Shown here one piece after another: positions 24,217 to 33,444 of a stretch of DNA of 62,318 nt (the first letter of the stretch is position 1; the number at the start of each line of letters is the position of its first letter). The DNA is from Candidatus Gastranaerophilales bacterium (GTDB lineage: Bacteria; Cyanobacteriota; Vampirovibrionia; Gastranaerophilales; Gastranaerophilaceae): contig CAAFYU010000033.1 in NCBI GenBank assembly GCA_900767135.1, positions 1 through 62,318 on the forward strand, written 5' to 3'. The notes beneath the pieces are model-generated. The model saw nothing but the letters and a program-made list of their open reading frames with translations, was not told the DNA's origin and made no database searches. The position numbers were made by a program, and so were the translations under genes.

Positions 24217-25118
24217 TATAAAAACACTTTCTTTAATTTTATTTTACCAACATCTGCAACCCCAACGGCACAGATTTCGACATCATTATATATCAAAACA
24301 ACAAAATTACCAACTTTAATATCTTCATTTAAAGAAAAATCTATCGGCATTCCATTTTTTATTTTTGCCAAATCACTTTCTGTCACAGCAATTCTGGGTA
24401 AATCCAAAATATCAGTCGGATTAATAAGATTTCTTTCAACCTCAATTCCGTCCAACTGCACACTATTTTCAACTCTGAAACTTCCGGCCTGAGTTCTCAC
24501 AAGTTTAACTAAATAACCGCCACAACCAAGGTTTTTACCCAAATCATTAGCAATAGAACGAATATAAGTACCTTTGGAACATTTTATTAAAATTTGAGCT
24601 TGTTGAGTTCCTTCATCAAAGCTTTTCAGTTCAATATTTTCAATAACAACCTTTCTCGGTTGAATTTCAACATCTTCGCCTTTTCTTGCATATTCATAAA
24701 GCTTTTTACCTTTAACTTTAATTGCAGAAAAAATCGGTGGCAACTGAGAAATCTCTCCATAGAATGCCTTTAAGCCTTCTTCCACCTCTGATTTTGTTAC
24801 TTTTTTATCAGAAACAGATATTTTTTCACCGTCCAAGTCAAAAGTATTGGTAGAAGCTCCAAATTGCACAGTTGCAAGATATTCTTTGTCATCTTGCAAG
24901 TATTCAATGAGCCTCGTTGCTTTCCCAATACAAATTGGCAAAACTCCTTCCGCAAAAGGATCCAGCGTACCTGTATGTCCGATTTGCTTGATTTTTGTAA
25001 CACGTCGCAAAACAGCAACAACATCATGTGATGTCATTCCGACAGGCTTATAGATATTCAAAAAGCCAAACAACTGTTTCTTTCCGCCACTCAAATCCTT
25101 GCTTACCAAAGCTGACAT
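24216..25118 (-). CDS. truB: tRNA pseudouridine-55 synthase
   Basis: A 300-residue TruB, which converts U55 of the T loop to pseudouridine in nearly all tRNAs. The catalytic aspartate is in GHTGTLDPFAEGVLP. Other family motifs are FLNIYKPVGMTSHDVV at the N-terminus and CSKGTYIRSIANDLG. A C-terminal PUA-like tail is present. It lies 6 nt downstream of rbfA, the widespread bacterial order nusA-infB-rbfA-truB. Confidence 0.95.
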   Translation of the reverse strand: MSALVSKDLSGGKKQLFGFLNIYKPVGMTSHDVVAVLRRVTKIKQIGHTGTLDPFAEGVLPICIGKATRLIEYLQDDKEYLATVQFGASTNTFDLDGEKISVSDKKVTKSEVEEGLKAFYGEISQLPPIFSAIKVKGKKLYEYARKGEDVEIQPRKVVIENIELKSFDEGTQQAQILIKCSKGTYIRSIANDLGKNLGCGGYLVKLVRTQAGSFRVENSVQLDGIEVERNLINPTDILDLPRIAVTESDLAKIKNGMPIDFSLNEDIKVGNFVVLIYNDVEICAVGVADVGKIKLKKVFL

Positions 25119-25124
25119 AGCCTC

Positions 25125-25469
25125 TTATATTTCCCCACGAGAGATTTTGTCGATAAGCTCGCTGACTCTTGACCCTTTTTCCAAAGAATCAGTGTAGACA
25201 AATCTCAACTCAGGAGTAAGTCTTAGACGAATACGTTTTCCAACTTCATAGCGAATTTTTGGTGTACTTTTTTCAATAACTTCTTTCGTTTTTTCGATTT
25301 GATCATCAGAACCCAAAACGCTGTAAATAACCTTTGCAAAAGAATTGTCGTGAGCAACTTCAACGTCCAAAATCGACACAACACCTGCAAGACCTCTGAT
25401 TTCTTTTCTCAAAATTTCAGAAATATCTCTCATTAATTCTTTTCTAACACGTTCATTTCTTAGAGTCAT
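25125..25469 (-). CDS. rbfA: ribosome-binding factor A
   Basis: A 114-residue RbfA, a KH-fold protein that binds the 30S subunit and helps mature the 5' end of 16S rRNA, especially in the cold. The start at 25469 is preferred because AAGGAG lies 8 nt upstream. An in-frame ATG 51 nt earlier has no site. Landmarks: R..RVRKELMRDISEIL, VSILDVEVAHDNSFAKVI and LRLTPELRFVYTDS. First gene of the operon rbfA-truB-DUF2993-GerMN-HicB-like. Confidence 0.95.
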   Translation of the reverse strand: MTLRNERVRKELMRDISEILRKEIRGLAGVVSILDVEVAHDNSFAKVIYSVLGSDDQIEKTKEVIEKSTPKIRYEVGKRIRLRLTPELRFVYTDSLEKGSRVSELIDKISRGEI

Positions 25470-25578
25470 AATTTTCTCCTTATAGTAATAGTATTGTAAC
25501 ATGAAATCAGTATTACGCACATCTGGCTTGACAAAAATTAATACGGCAAAGAATAGAGTTTGCCGTATTGATTATATT

Positions 25579-25610
25579 ATTGTTTCGCTAATCGTTCACA
25601 ATGACGTAAA
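25579..25610. repeat. partial dispersed repeat
   Basis: TTGTTTCGCTAATCGTTCAC followed by AATGACG resembles part of the 230-bp element at 47520-47755 (GCTAATCGCTCGTAATGACG). Only a fragment is present, in the rbfA upstream region. Confidence 0.45.
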
Positions 25611-25667
25611 TCGCTACTATTTTCAAATATCAATTTTGTGAGAGAAACTTAGATGAGGAATCTCCAC

Positions 25668-25961
25668 TTATTTCACAACACTAAATGCCGTAATTTTTTC
25701 AATCCCGACATTTAGCCAATCGTATTTAAAACAAACATAGTCATTACATTCGCAATCATCATTGTTACAAGTGCAATAGTCCGAAAGTCTGCAAACCATT
25801 ACATTTTCAAGAGTTATAAAATCATCATGGCATTCATCACATCGACCTTCCGGCAAGAAAACATGACCATCTATTTTTAGATGACTCGTAAAAATAGTGA
25901 GCCTATTAGAGCCACTTTCTTCAACAATTTTACTGATTGGTTTTAAGATATTTCTAGACAT
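25668..25961 (-). CDS. cysteine-rich hypothetical protein
   Basis: A 97-residue protein with a strong AAGGAG ribosome-binding site. Cysteines are concentrated in the middle: CDEC, then CRLSDYCTC and CECNDYVC, enough for one or two metal sites. It has no signal peptide or membrane span. It is a single gene between rbfA and the TPR gene. I do not recognise the family. Confidence 0.65.
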   Translation of the reverse strand: MSRNILKPISKIVEESGSNRLTIFTSHLKIDGHVFLPEGRCDECHDDFITLENVMVCRLSDYCTCNNDDCECNDYVCFKYDWLNVGIEKITAFSVVK

Positions 25962-26136
25962 AATTTTCTCCTTTACTTATGTTCTGTGTAAAAACTTACA
26001 CTTCGCAAATCATACTCGTAAAGTAAAAAAGAAAATCGTAACAAATAAATCCGCCATAAGACTACTAATATACAGTCAAACTGACATCTGTGAGCATAAT
26101 TTTTTGCTAATTAAATTTGCAAAATACAAATTACAA

Positions 26137-27543
26137 CTACATTTTGCCTCGATTAAACCATCTGATAAATTTGTCTAAAAATCCTTCGTCCTCTTGAACA
26201 TCAGAGTTTTTCAATTTTTCCAATTTATGTTGGATTTTTGAATATTCTGGACTACCTTTACCGATTTCCAAGAATTTTTCATAACATTCAATTGCATTAG
26301 GTTTGTTTCTTAATTTTTCATAAGCTTCGCCAAGCTTTTTAACAGTCAAGGCATTTCGTTTGTCCAAATGGTAAAGCTTCAACAAATATTCAGCCTGCAT
26401 TCTGTAATCACCAATACTTTCTCTGAATTCTGCCAATTTTTCCAAAGATTTTTTATCGGTTTCATCTAATTTTGCAATTCTTTCGTAAAACTCCATTGCA
26501 TGGTTTTTGTCATTCGACTCTTCCAAAAGCATCGCAAGTGTATTCAACAATTCCAAATCATCATTTTTCAATTGGTAAGCATTCAAATACTCGTTAATTG
26601 CAACATCTTTATTTCCTCGAACAATATTGTATTTACCCCAATTAATATGAGCATTGTAATCATCATTTTTTTCTTCAAAAATTAATGCACGCATTTGATA
26701 CGTCAACGGAGAATTTTTCTCCAACTCATCAAATTTGTTTACGCATTCAAGAGCTTTGTCATACTCGCCATTCATATAGTAATACTGTGCTTTCAATGAA
26801 TGGAATTGTGCAATATGCCCATACTGGTCTTCCATTTGTTCAAGTTTTTCAATCGCATCAGACTTTCTCCCCATATCCAAAAGACATTTAACCTTTGTCA
26901 ATTCATCTGATGTGATTTCAATTGCTTTTTCAGGATTTCCGTTTTTCAACAATAAATCTGATAACATTTCTCGTACATTTGTTGTGTCAAATCCTGAATT
27001 TCTCGCTCTATCAAGAACTTCAATCGCACTCGGCATTGCATCTTCTTTCAAATACAAATTTGCAAGTCTGACATAAACATCTTCGTGCGTACCTTCATGG
27101 TCGATAACTTTTAAATACTCATCAATAGCTTTTACGTTATTGCCTGTTTGCTCATAAAGAGTTCCGAGCACAAACCTTGCAGAAAGCATACTATTGTCGT
27201 CCTGAGCACAATTTACAGCTTTTTTATAATCATTTATAGCATGTTCAAGTTGGTGTTCAACTGAGTGCATATTGCCCCTGTACACATAATATTTGTACCT
27301 GTCGGTTGTCACATAAATATCCATCAACTGCTCGTATGCAAGTACATTTGTCGCATCAGATTCCAAAATTTTTGTGTAATATTCAGCAGCTTCTTCCTTG
27401 TTTTCCAAAAGCATTGAAAGGTGTCCCAAACGCTCCAAAATACTCAAATCTTTCGGGTTGCGTTCATGAAGTTTTTTGTACTCTTCATAAGCCTGTGTAT
27501 ATTGTTCGTTTTCTTCATATTGTTCTGCCAATTGTAAACTCAT
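26137..27543 (-). CDS. tetratricopeptide-repeat protein
   Basis: A 468-residue protein made almost entirely of TPR units (about 12, 34 residues each), for example the N-terminal QYEENEQYTQAYEEYKKLHE and later AEYYTKILESDATNVLAYEQ. The short basic C-terminus ends DKFIRWFNRGKM. No signal peptide. TPR solenoids scaffold protein complexes. The partner is not evident. An AAGGAG site lies upstream of the ATG. Confidence 0.9.
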   Translation of the reverse strand: MSLQLAEQYEENEQYTQAYEEYKKLHERNPKDLSILERLGHLSMLLENKEEAAEYYTKILESDATNVLAYEQLMDIYVTTDRYKYYVYRGNMHSVEHQLEHAINDYKKAVNCAQDDNSMLSARFVLGTLYEQTGNNVKAIDEYLKVIDHEGTHEDVYVRLANLYLKEDAMPSAIEVLDRARNSGFDTTNVREMLSDLLLKNGNPEKAIEITSDELTKVKCLLDMGRKSDAIEKLEQMEDQYGHIAQFHSLKAQYYYMNGEYDKALECVNKFDELEKNSPLTYQMRALIFEEKNDDYNAHINWGKYNIVRGNKDVAINEYLNAYQLKNDDLELLNTLAMLLEESNDKNHAMEFYERIAKLDETDKKSLEKLAEFRESIGDYRMQAEYLLKLYHLDKRNALTVKKLGEAYEKLRNKPNAIECYEKFLEIGKGSPEYSKIQHKLEKLKNSDVQEDEGFLDKFIRWFNRGKM

Positions 27544-27613
27544 TTGGAACTCCTTAATTTTCTGCCTTTCCTTAATTATATATAAAAAATGGGAATATCA
27601 ATAATCATCTGGG

Positions 27614-28159
27614 CTAATTAAATTTGTTTTGTGCCTTTTGAATTCCATTTTCAAGATAAAATTCAATCGCTTCATCAGCCTTTTTCAAAACTTCTTTCAA
27701 CTCTTCCAATTGTTCTTTTGGAAAATTTTGAAGAACATAGTTTTCTGACGGAATATTAGGCTGTGGACCGATACCGATTTTTAGCCTGTCAAATTCTTTT
27801 GTTCCGACATGCTTAATAATAGATTTAATTCCGTTATGTCCGCCATCAGAACCGTTTGCCCTAAATCGCATTCTACCCAAATCAAGTGCAATATCATCGT
27901 AAACAATAAGCAAATCTTTCACATCAATCTTGTAATAATCCATAACCGCTCTGACAGCTTCGCCCGACAAATTCATAAAAGTCGTCGGCTTTATATAAAT
28001 TATGTCGCCAGATTTTGCAAGAAAACATTTCAACTTGCTCTCTTCTCTAAACGAAAAGCCTTTATCAAGTGCTAACTTGTCCAACACCATAAAACCTGCA
28101 TTATGTCGTGTAAAGCAGTATTTTTCACCGATATTTCCTAGTCCTACAATTAATTTCAT
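27614..28159 (-). CDS. pth: peptidyl-tRNA hydrolase
   Basis: A 181-residue bacterial Pth, which releases peptide from peptidyl-tRNA that has dropped off ribosomes. Motifs: VGLGNIGEKYCFTRHNAGF with the catalytic His, TFMNLSGEAV, and YDDIALDLGRMRFRANGSDGGHNG. Length is normal. AAAGGA precedes the ATG. It is followed by the TPR gene on the same strand. Confidence 0.96.
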   Translation of the reverse strand: MKLIVGLGNIGEKYCFTRHNAGFMVLDKLALDKGFSFREESKLKCFLAKSGDIIYIKPTTFMNLSGEAVRAVMDYYKIDVKDLLIVYDDIALDLGRMRFRANGSDGGHNGIKSIIKHVGTKEFDRLKIGIGPQPNIPSENYVLQNFPKEQLEELKEVLKKADEAIEFYLENGIQKAQNKFN

Positions 28160-28286
28160 ATTCTTTTGTCCTTTATACTTATTATTTTAACGTAAATAAA
28201 TATTACCACACCTGTTTACCATGCTTTCGCTTAACAAATTGATAAAAAACATTTATTTTGAGATTACCAAAGATGAGGATTAAATT

Positions 28287-28850
28287 ATGAAGAATAAACA
28301 AATTGTACAAGAAAAGAGTTCAGAAAAAGTAGCAAAGTTTTTAGACAAAAATTCTTTGCACAAAAGAGATTTTGCCGAAATGATCGGTGTTACATTATCT
28401 TACGTGTATAACCTGATAGACAATTCCATTCCGTTTTCAACGAGAGCAACGACGTTAGAGCGAATTGCAACAGTCATGGAAATCGAACCCGAAGAATTTG
28501 AAGAATATAAAATTCCACAAGAGCCGATTTTAATTGATGATTCAGTTGAATTTTTCAAAAGCGTAATGAAAGAAAAGGGAATGACAGTCGTGAATTTCCT
28601 AAAATCTTTTCCACGCAAAAAACGACTTGATATTGTTGATATTTTAAGAGGCTCACTGCCAATCCCGATAGATTTTAAAGAATTAACAATGATTGCACAG
28701 GTTTTGAATTTGAACAAAGATGATATTTATTCAATGTGGGAAAAACGCATGAAACAGGTTCTTGAAACCAACGGAATGAACATATATTCCAACGCCGCAC
28801 TTGTAAATACAATGTTTGATTGTGCAAAAAAATATATTCATTTGAAGTAA
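28287..28850 (+). CDS. XRE-like protein with two HTH-type segments
   Basis: A 187-residue regulator-like protein. The first half contains a Cro-type HTH (FAEMIGVTLSYVYNLIDNS, then RATTLERIATVMEIEPEEF). The second half repeats the pattern more loosely (KGMTVVNFLKSFPRKK, then FKELTMIAQVLNLNKDDI), suggesting an internal duplication. GATGAGGA lies upstream of the start. A terminator follows directly. DNA targets are unknown. Confidence 0.78.
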   Translation: MKNKQIVQEKSSEKVAKFLDKNSLHKRDFAEMIGVTLSYVYNLIDNSIPFSTRATTLERIATVMEIEPEEFEEYKIPQEPILIDDSVEFFKSVMKEKGMTVVNFLKSFPRKKRLDIVDILRGSLPIPIDFKELTMIAQVLNLNKDDIYSMWEKRMKQVLETNGMNIYSNAALVNTMFDCAKKYIHLK

Positions 28851-28854
28851 TAAA

Positions 28855-28880
28855 AAGCCCGTTATTCAAGACGGGCTTTA
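28855..28880 (+). terminator. terminator after two-HTH gene
   Basis: AAAGCCCGT pairs with ACGGGCTTT (9 bp, 8-nt loop), followed by AATTTTAT. Confidence 0.85.
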
Positions 28881-28918
28881 ATTTTATAGAAATTGTAAAG
28901 AAAATAATAAAAAACTGT

Positions 28919-28947
28919 TGACATTAAAAAATGTTCTTGCTAAGATA
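28919..28947 (+). promoter_or_regulatory. tRNA-Lys promoter
   Basis: Consensus TTGACA (28919-28924), a 17-bp spacer and TAAGAT (28942-28947), about 35 nt before the mature tRNA. Confidence 0.75.
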
Positions 28948-28981
28948 AAACCACAGGCGAAATAAATAGCAAATTTAACTT

Positions 28982-29054
28982 GCGCTTGTAGCTCAGCTGG
29001 TAGAGCACTCCCCTTTTAAGGGATAGGTCGCGCGTTCGAATCGCGCCAAGCGCA
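28982..29054 (+). tRNA. tRNA-Lys (anticodon TTT)
   Basis: A 73-nt cloverleaf: acceptor GCGCTTG/CAAGCGC perfect, D arm GCTC...GAGC, anticodon loop CTTTTAA (TTT), T arm GCGCG-TTCGAAT-CGCGC, discriminator A. The outermost anticodon-stem pair is C-T, a mismatch. CCA is not encoded. Confidence 0.95.
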
Positions 29055-29058
29055 AAAT

Positions 29059-29090
29059 AAAAGGAAGGTTAAAAACCTTCCTTTTATTTT
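29059..29090 (+). terminator. terminator after tRNA-Lys
   Basis: AAAAGGAAGGTT pairs with AACCTTCCTTTT (12 bp, 3-nt loop) and is followed by a U-rich tail. Confidence 0.9.
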
Positions 29091-29138
29091 TATATAAATT
29101 TATTTTTTTAATTTTTCCCCATTAATTACATTGTTTTT

Positions 29139-29810
29139 TTAGTAAAGAACGCCTGAATCAAGAATATTTTGAACTTCGTTATTCATAATAGTATGAATTT
29201 CGTTAACAGATTTTGTACCGTCAATACTGATAAAATTATACTCAGATTTCATTTTGTCGTACTGTTCAAGACACTTGTTTTGATAAATCTCAAAACTTTT
29301 ATAGAAATCCGTAGAAAATCCGACATCTCGTCCACTTTCGTAGTAATTCAAACCTGTTGTCCCAATAATTCTTTTCAATAAAACATCAACCGGCATATCA
29401 AGATAGAACACCAAATCAGGCTCCGGTGCGTAGTCATAAAGGTTTTTAACCCACTCAATATCTTGACCTCGAACAACATCTCGTGCAAGTGCAGTATAAT
29501 AATACCTGTCCAAAAGCACAATAAACCCTGATTTCAAAGCCGGAATAATCTGATTTTCCAGTCTATCCGCAAAATCTGCGGCATACAAAAGGCTATATGT
29601 CGTTGCATTTAGCAAGTTTCGCTCTTTTGCATCATCAATCACACCGGCAATAAGTCTTGAAGTTTTCCACTCAGAAACCATTACACCATAAGATTTTGCC
29701 TGAATTGATTTTTTCAAAAGCTCCAATTGCGTAGACTTTCCTGAACCGTCTGTTCCTTCAATTACCACAAGCAAACCTTCATATCCATGTTTTGTCTTGA
29801 ATTGTCCCAT
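29139..29810 (-). CDS. thymidylate kinase-like NMP kinase, copy 2
   Basis: A 223-residue P-loop kinase of the dTMP kinase family. Walker A is EGTDGSGKS, the DR-Y motif LLDRYYYTALARD, and the LID region surrounds KRIIGTTGLNYYESGRD. The canonical TMK substrate motif REPGGT is replaced by SEWKTSRLI, so the nucleotide preference may differ from dTMP. Closely similar to the kinase encoded just upstream (30484-29810), with which it overlaps by a nucleotide. They arose by tandem duplication. Cytoplasmic nucleotide metabolism is inferred. Confidence 0.85.
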   Translation of the reverse strand: MGQFKTKHGYEGLLVVIEGTDGSGKSTQLELLKKSIQAKSYGVMVSEWKTSRLIAGVIDDAKERNLLNATTYSLLYAADFADRLENQIIPALKSGFIVLLDRYYYTALARDVVRGQDIEWVKNLYDYAPEPDLVFYLDMPVDVLLKRIIGTTGLNYYESGRDVGFSTDFYKSFEIYQNKCLEQYDKMKSEYNFISIDGTKSVNEIHTIMNNEVQNILDSGVLY

Positions 29811-30484
29811 TATAAGTTTACTCCTTTTTGAGCCAAAACCTCTTTCAGCATTTCTCTTATTCTAACCTGTTTTGAATGGATTGAATCCATTGCGTCGAGT
29901 TCAACAAGTCCAAATTCATCAACCATTTGTTTGTATTCTTTAACAACACGACCTTGAAAAATCATATAACTTTCATAAGGATCATTACTCAATTTCAAAT
30001 CCATGCCTGCCTCATAGAATTTTGGAGCACGATTTGCACAAATTCTTGCCATTGAATCTTTCGGATCAATGTCAAAATATATTGCCAAATCAGGCTTTAT
30101 AGCAAAACTGTAAACATTTCGAACCCAATTTGGATCAACACCACGTGCCACATCTCTTGCAAAAGCTGTGTATGCGTACCTATCAGCCAAAACGATAAAA
30201 CCGGCTTTCAAGGCAGGAGCAATAACTTGTTTCAACCTATCAGCAAAATCAACAGCATGCAAAAGCGAAAATGTTCTAGGAGAAAGCATATTTTTCTTCT
30301 TTGCTAACTTTGTTGTCTGACTGATTAATTCCGAAGAATTCCACTCAGTAAAAATTACATCTTGCCCAATTGATTTTAGCCAATCTCTTAAAAGAGCAAG
30401 TTGAGTAGATTTTCCGGATCCGTCAATCCCTTCAACGCAAATTAAAGTTCCGCTGTAATTGTGTTCTGTCGTAAGTTTAGACAA
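29810..30484 (-). CDS. thymidylate kinase-like NMP kinase, copy 1
   Basis: A 224-residue paralogue of the downstream gene. Walker A is EGIDGSGKS, followed by FTEWNSSELI in place of the TMK REPGGT motif, ADRYAYTAFARDVARG, and a LID region near ARICANRAPKFYEAG. It lies 3 nt after the YhaM-like gene, so three genes form one operon: an exonuclease-type HD protein followed by two NMP kinases. Both copies keep the catalytic P-loop and DR motif, so both are probably active. Which one, if either, phosphorylates dTMP is unclear. Confidence 0.85.
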   Translation of the reverse strand: MSKLTTEHNYSGTLICVEGIDGSGKSTQLALLRDWLKSIGQDVIFTEWNSSELISQTTKLAKKKNMLSPRTFSLLHAVDFADRLKQVIAPALKAGFIVLADRYAYTAFARDVARGVDPNWVRNVYSFAIKPDLAIYFDIDPKDSMARICANRAPKFYEAGMDLKLSNDPYESYMIFQGRVVKEYKQMVDEFGLVELDAMDSIHSKQVRIREMLKEVLAQKGVNL

Positions 30485-30487
30485 TTT

Positions 30488-31327
30488 TTACACTCCTTTT
30501 TCCAAAAGATGTACACTAATTTTTCCGAATTTTGCCGACAAATTATCCACAATATGGATAAAATAAAGTTCCGGTTCCAAATCCTTTTGATCCAAATCAA
30601 TAATTGCACCCCAGTCACTTCTACCATGGTGAGCTGCAATCATTTTAGCAACTTCTTTAAACCCATTTGTCATACAAATTGAAAAGCCGTATTGTGAGTG
30701 AGTAAGCCATTCTTTGCGGAAATTTTCATCATAATCAATTGTGCCATTTTCAACATCGATTGTGTATTCAAAAATCTTTCCGATATCATGCAACATACAA
30801 GCCGCCATTATGTTGTCACGATTAAATTTGTAATCCGAAAGTTCAATATTGGTTTCTGCATATCTCAAACATTCAAGCGTATGCACCATAAGTCCGCCGA
30901 TATAGTTGTGGTGCATCATTTTCGCCGCCGGAGAAACCTTAATTTTGTCCTTGTGTTCCGCAAAATACTGAGCCAAAAACGCATTTAATTTTTCGTCCTT
31001 AATTGAATCGATATAGGCAACAAGTTCAGCGTAAACCTTTTCTCGTTCAGCTTCATCAAGTCCTGTTTTTGCCTCTTTTACAACCGACAGAGCCGACACA
31101 AGGCAATTGTTATAACGCTCGTTAAAGCTTGCTGAAACAATTCTAACAATGTTTCCAATTCTAAAAACCTTGCTATCAAAGCGGTTCAGGGTTTCTTCCC
31201 ACAAAATACAGTTCAAAGTTGTGTTATCTTCAAGATTTTTAAGTTGAAGTTTTCCCATCTTTGTACCGGCTTTTGTATCGCCAATTGAAAATAATACTAT
31301 TTCGTAATCTACATCTGTGCTGTACAT
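30488..31327 (-). CDS. YhaM-like 3'-5' exoribonuclease (OB fold plus HD domain)
   Basis: A 279-residue protein with an N-terminal OB-fold (about 1-90, including GKLQLKNLEDNTTLNCILWE) and a C-terminal HD phosphohydrolase domain. The domain carries HHNYIGGLMVHTLECL, CMLHDIGKIFEY and AAHHGRSDWG. This is the architecture of YhaM/Cbf1, manganese-dependent 3'-5' exonucleases. Length is slightly short of Bacillus YhaM (about 314). AAGGA lies upstream of the ATG. It is the first gene of an operon with the two kinases, suggesting that nucleotides released from nucleic acid are rephosphorylated. Confidence 0.85.
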   Translation of the reverse strand: MYSTDVDYEIVLFSIGDTKAGTKMGKLQLKNLEDNTTLNCILWEETLNRFDSKVFRIGNIVRIVSASFNERYNNCLVSALSVVKEAKTGLDEAEREKVYAELVAYIDSIKDEKLNAFLAQYFAEHKDKIKVSPAAKMMHHNYIGGLMVHTLECLRYAETNIELSDYKFNRDNIMAACMLHDIGKIFEYTIDVENGTIDYDENFRKEWLTHSQYGFSICMTNGFKEVAKMIAAHHGRSDWGAIIDLDQKDLEPELYFIHIVDNLSAKFGKISVHLLEKGV

Positions 31328-31450
31328 ATTTGTTTCCTTGTTTTTACTGTTTTCCTTGTGTCAGGCAGTACCTAACTTACATTTCTTTGCTCTTTAAGGT
31401 TTAGACTTTTGATGTTGGACTAGAAAGCCCAACTACTATTCTTAGCTGCC

Positions 31451-32476
31451 TTAGTTTCTGCTTCTGTCGATAATCTTATTATCGTTGCCCCAAACGAATG
31501 AAGAGCGGATTTCTGCACCAACTTTTTCTATCAAGTGATCGGCATTTTCTTTTCTCAATTCGTTAAACTTTTTGCAACCTGTTTCCATCTCGTTCAAGAA
31601 TTCATCGGCAAAAGCACCGCTTTGAATATCTTTCAACAAGTCTTTCATAGCTTTTCGGGATTGCTCACCGATAACTTTTGGTCCACGTGTCATATCGCCG
31701 TATTCAGCCGTATTTGAAATCGAATATCTCATATCAGCCAAACCGCCTTGGTTAATCAAGTCAACCAAAAGTTTCATTTCGTGCAAAACCTCAAAATAAG
31801 CCATATATGGTGAATATCCGGCATCTACAAGGACTTCAAAACCTGTTTTTATAAGAGCAGAAACGCCACCACAAATCACAGCTTGTTCACCAAACAAATC
31901 AGTTTCTGTTTCTTCCTTGAAAGTTGTTTCGATAATTCCTGCACGCCCTGCACCGATTGCTGATGCGTAAGACAATGCAACTTCTTTTGAATCACCTGAT
32001 GGGTCTTGATACACCGCAATTAATGACGGAACCCCACGACCGATTTGAAATTCACTTCTTACAGTATGTCCAGGGCCTTTTGGTGCAACCATAATTACGT
32101 TTACACCTTCCGGAGCAACAATTTTTTTGTAGTGAATATTAAACCCGTGAGAAAACATCAAATACTGGCCTTTTTTCATATAAGGTTTAATTTGTTCTTC
32201 ATAAACTTTCGCCTGAATTTCGTCAGGAATAAGAATTTGAATAATATCTGCATCTTTAACAGCGTCCTCAATAGACATCGTCTTAAACCCATAATCACGA
32301 GCTTTAACGTCAGATTTTCCACCAAGTCTAAGTCCCAAAACGACGTCACAGCCTGAATCTTTCAAATTCATTGACTGCCCGTAACCTTGTGAGCCAAACC
32401 CGATAACTGCGATTTTCTTTGATTTAATCAAATTTTTGTTAATATCTTTGTCCAAATAAATATGTAATTTACTCAT
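31451..32476 (-). CDS. ilvC: ketol-acid reductoisomerase
   Basis: A 341-residue class I KARI, the second common step of valine, leucine and isoleucine synthesis (isomerisation and NAD(P)H reduction of acetolactate or acetohydroxybutyrate). The Rossmann motif is GFGSQGYGQSMNLKDSG, with the cofactor loop GLRLGGKS. The metal-binding region includes DLFGEQAVICGGV and the knotted C-terminal part FEVLHEMKLLVDLI. GAGGCGG precedes the ATG. No other ilv or leu genes are adjacent. Confidence 0.96.
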   Translation of the reverse strand: MSKLHIYLDKDINKNLIKSKKIAVIGFGSQGYGQSMNLKDSGCDVVLGLRLGGKSDVKARDYGFKTMSIEDAVKDADIIQILIPDEIQAKVYEEQIKPYMKKGQYLMFSHGFNIHYKKIVAPEGVNVIMVAPKGPGHTVRSEFQIGRGVPSLIAVYQDPSGDSKEVALSYASAIGAGRAGIIETTFKEETETDLFGEQAVICGGVSALIKTGFEVLVDAGYSPYMAYFEVLHEMKLLVDLINQGGLADMRYSISNTAEYGDMTRGPKVIGEQSRKAMKDLLKDIQSGAFADEFLNEMETGCKKFNELRKENADHLIEKVGAEIRSSFVWGNDNKIIDRSRN

Positions 32477-32581
32477 ATTCCGCCTCTTTTCGTTTAACCA
32501 ATTTTAGCACAAAAATATTGAATAATAGTATAGGAATGAAAATTTTTATGCTATTATGATTTTGAAAGGAATTAGAAATTA

Positions 32582-33382
32582 ATGATTATACCAAATAATT
32601 TTGCCCCAGCAATGCTAATAACCCTATTTGCCGGTCTATCAACTGCAATCGGTGGCGGTATTGCATTTATTGTAAAAAAAGATAACTTAAAGGCACTATC
32701 TGTCGGACTCGGATTTTCAGCCGGCGTAATGGTGTTTGTATCATTTATGGATATGTTGCCGGAAGCAGGAAAGCTTTTGGCTCAACACTTCCCGACAACT
32801 CACGAGTGGTTGACTCTTGCAGGATTTGTAGCGGGTTTAATTGTTGCAATCCTGATTGACTACTTTTTGCCGGATCACATCGACACAGAAGACGTATTGC
32901 ACCCTGACGGCCCTGCACATAGAAATTACCGCATAAAAAGAGCCGGAATTTTTACTGCAATCGCAATTTGCGTCCACAATTTTCCGGAAGGTATGGCAAC
33001 ATTTTTCACAACAACCCAAAATATCACTTTGGGCTTGTCAGTCGGGCTTGCAATTGCAATCCATAATATTCCGGAAGGTATCGCTGTTGCTTTGCCAATG
33101 TATCACGTAACTGGCAAAAAACGCTATGCAATGCTATATGCAGCACTTTCAGGGATTACAGAACCTATCGGAGCACTTGTTGGAATGTTTATTTTCGGCT
33201 TGTTCTTACCACAAGTCTTGGTTGGTGCTTTGATGGCTGCCGTTGCAGGGATTATGATTTACATCTCATTTGATACCTTGCTACCACTTGCCAAAGAATA
33301 CGGAGATTGGCACCAATCTATCGTCGGAATTTTATCAGGAATTTTAGTAATCTGGGTTAGCTTAATCCTTATCGGTGGCTAA
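32582..33382 (+). CDS. ZIP-family divalent metal transporter
   Basis: A 266-residue membrane protein with about eight helices. The metal-binding helix IV motif is HNFPEGMATF and helix V has HNIPEGIAVALP, the ZupT-type signature for zinc, iron or manganese uptake. A cytoplasmic His/Asp-containing loop (DHIDTEDVLHPDG) lies between helices III and IV. AAGGA precedes the start. The preferred metal is unknown. Confidence 0.93.
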   Translation: MIIPNNFAPAMLITLFAGLSTAIGGGIAFIVKKDNLKALSVGLGFSAGVMVFVSFMDMLPEAGKLLAQHFPTTHEWLTLAGFVAGLIVAILIDYFLPDHIDTEDVLHPDGPAHRNYRIKRAGIFTAIAICVHNFPEGMATFFTTTQNITLGLSVGLAIAIHNIPEGIAVALPMYHVTGKKRYAMLYAALSGITEPIGALVGMFIFGLFLPQVLVGALMAAVAGIMIYISFDTLLPLAKEYGDWHQSIVGILSGILVIWVSLILIGG

Positions 33383-33444
33383 GTTCCGAAGCAGTCCAAA
33401 AAGCCGGATTTCCAGTTATAAAATAATTCAAGAAAGTGAAAAAA

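Noticed and set aside
31400..31440. Terminator or attenuator between ilvC and the YhaM-like gene
   Set aside because: GTTGGAC/GCCCAAC can pair over 7 bp, but there is no U-tract on either strand.
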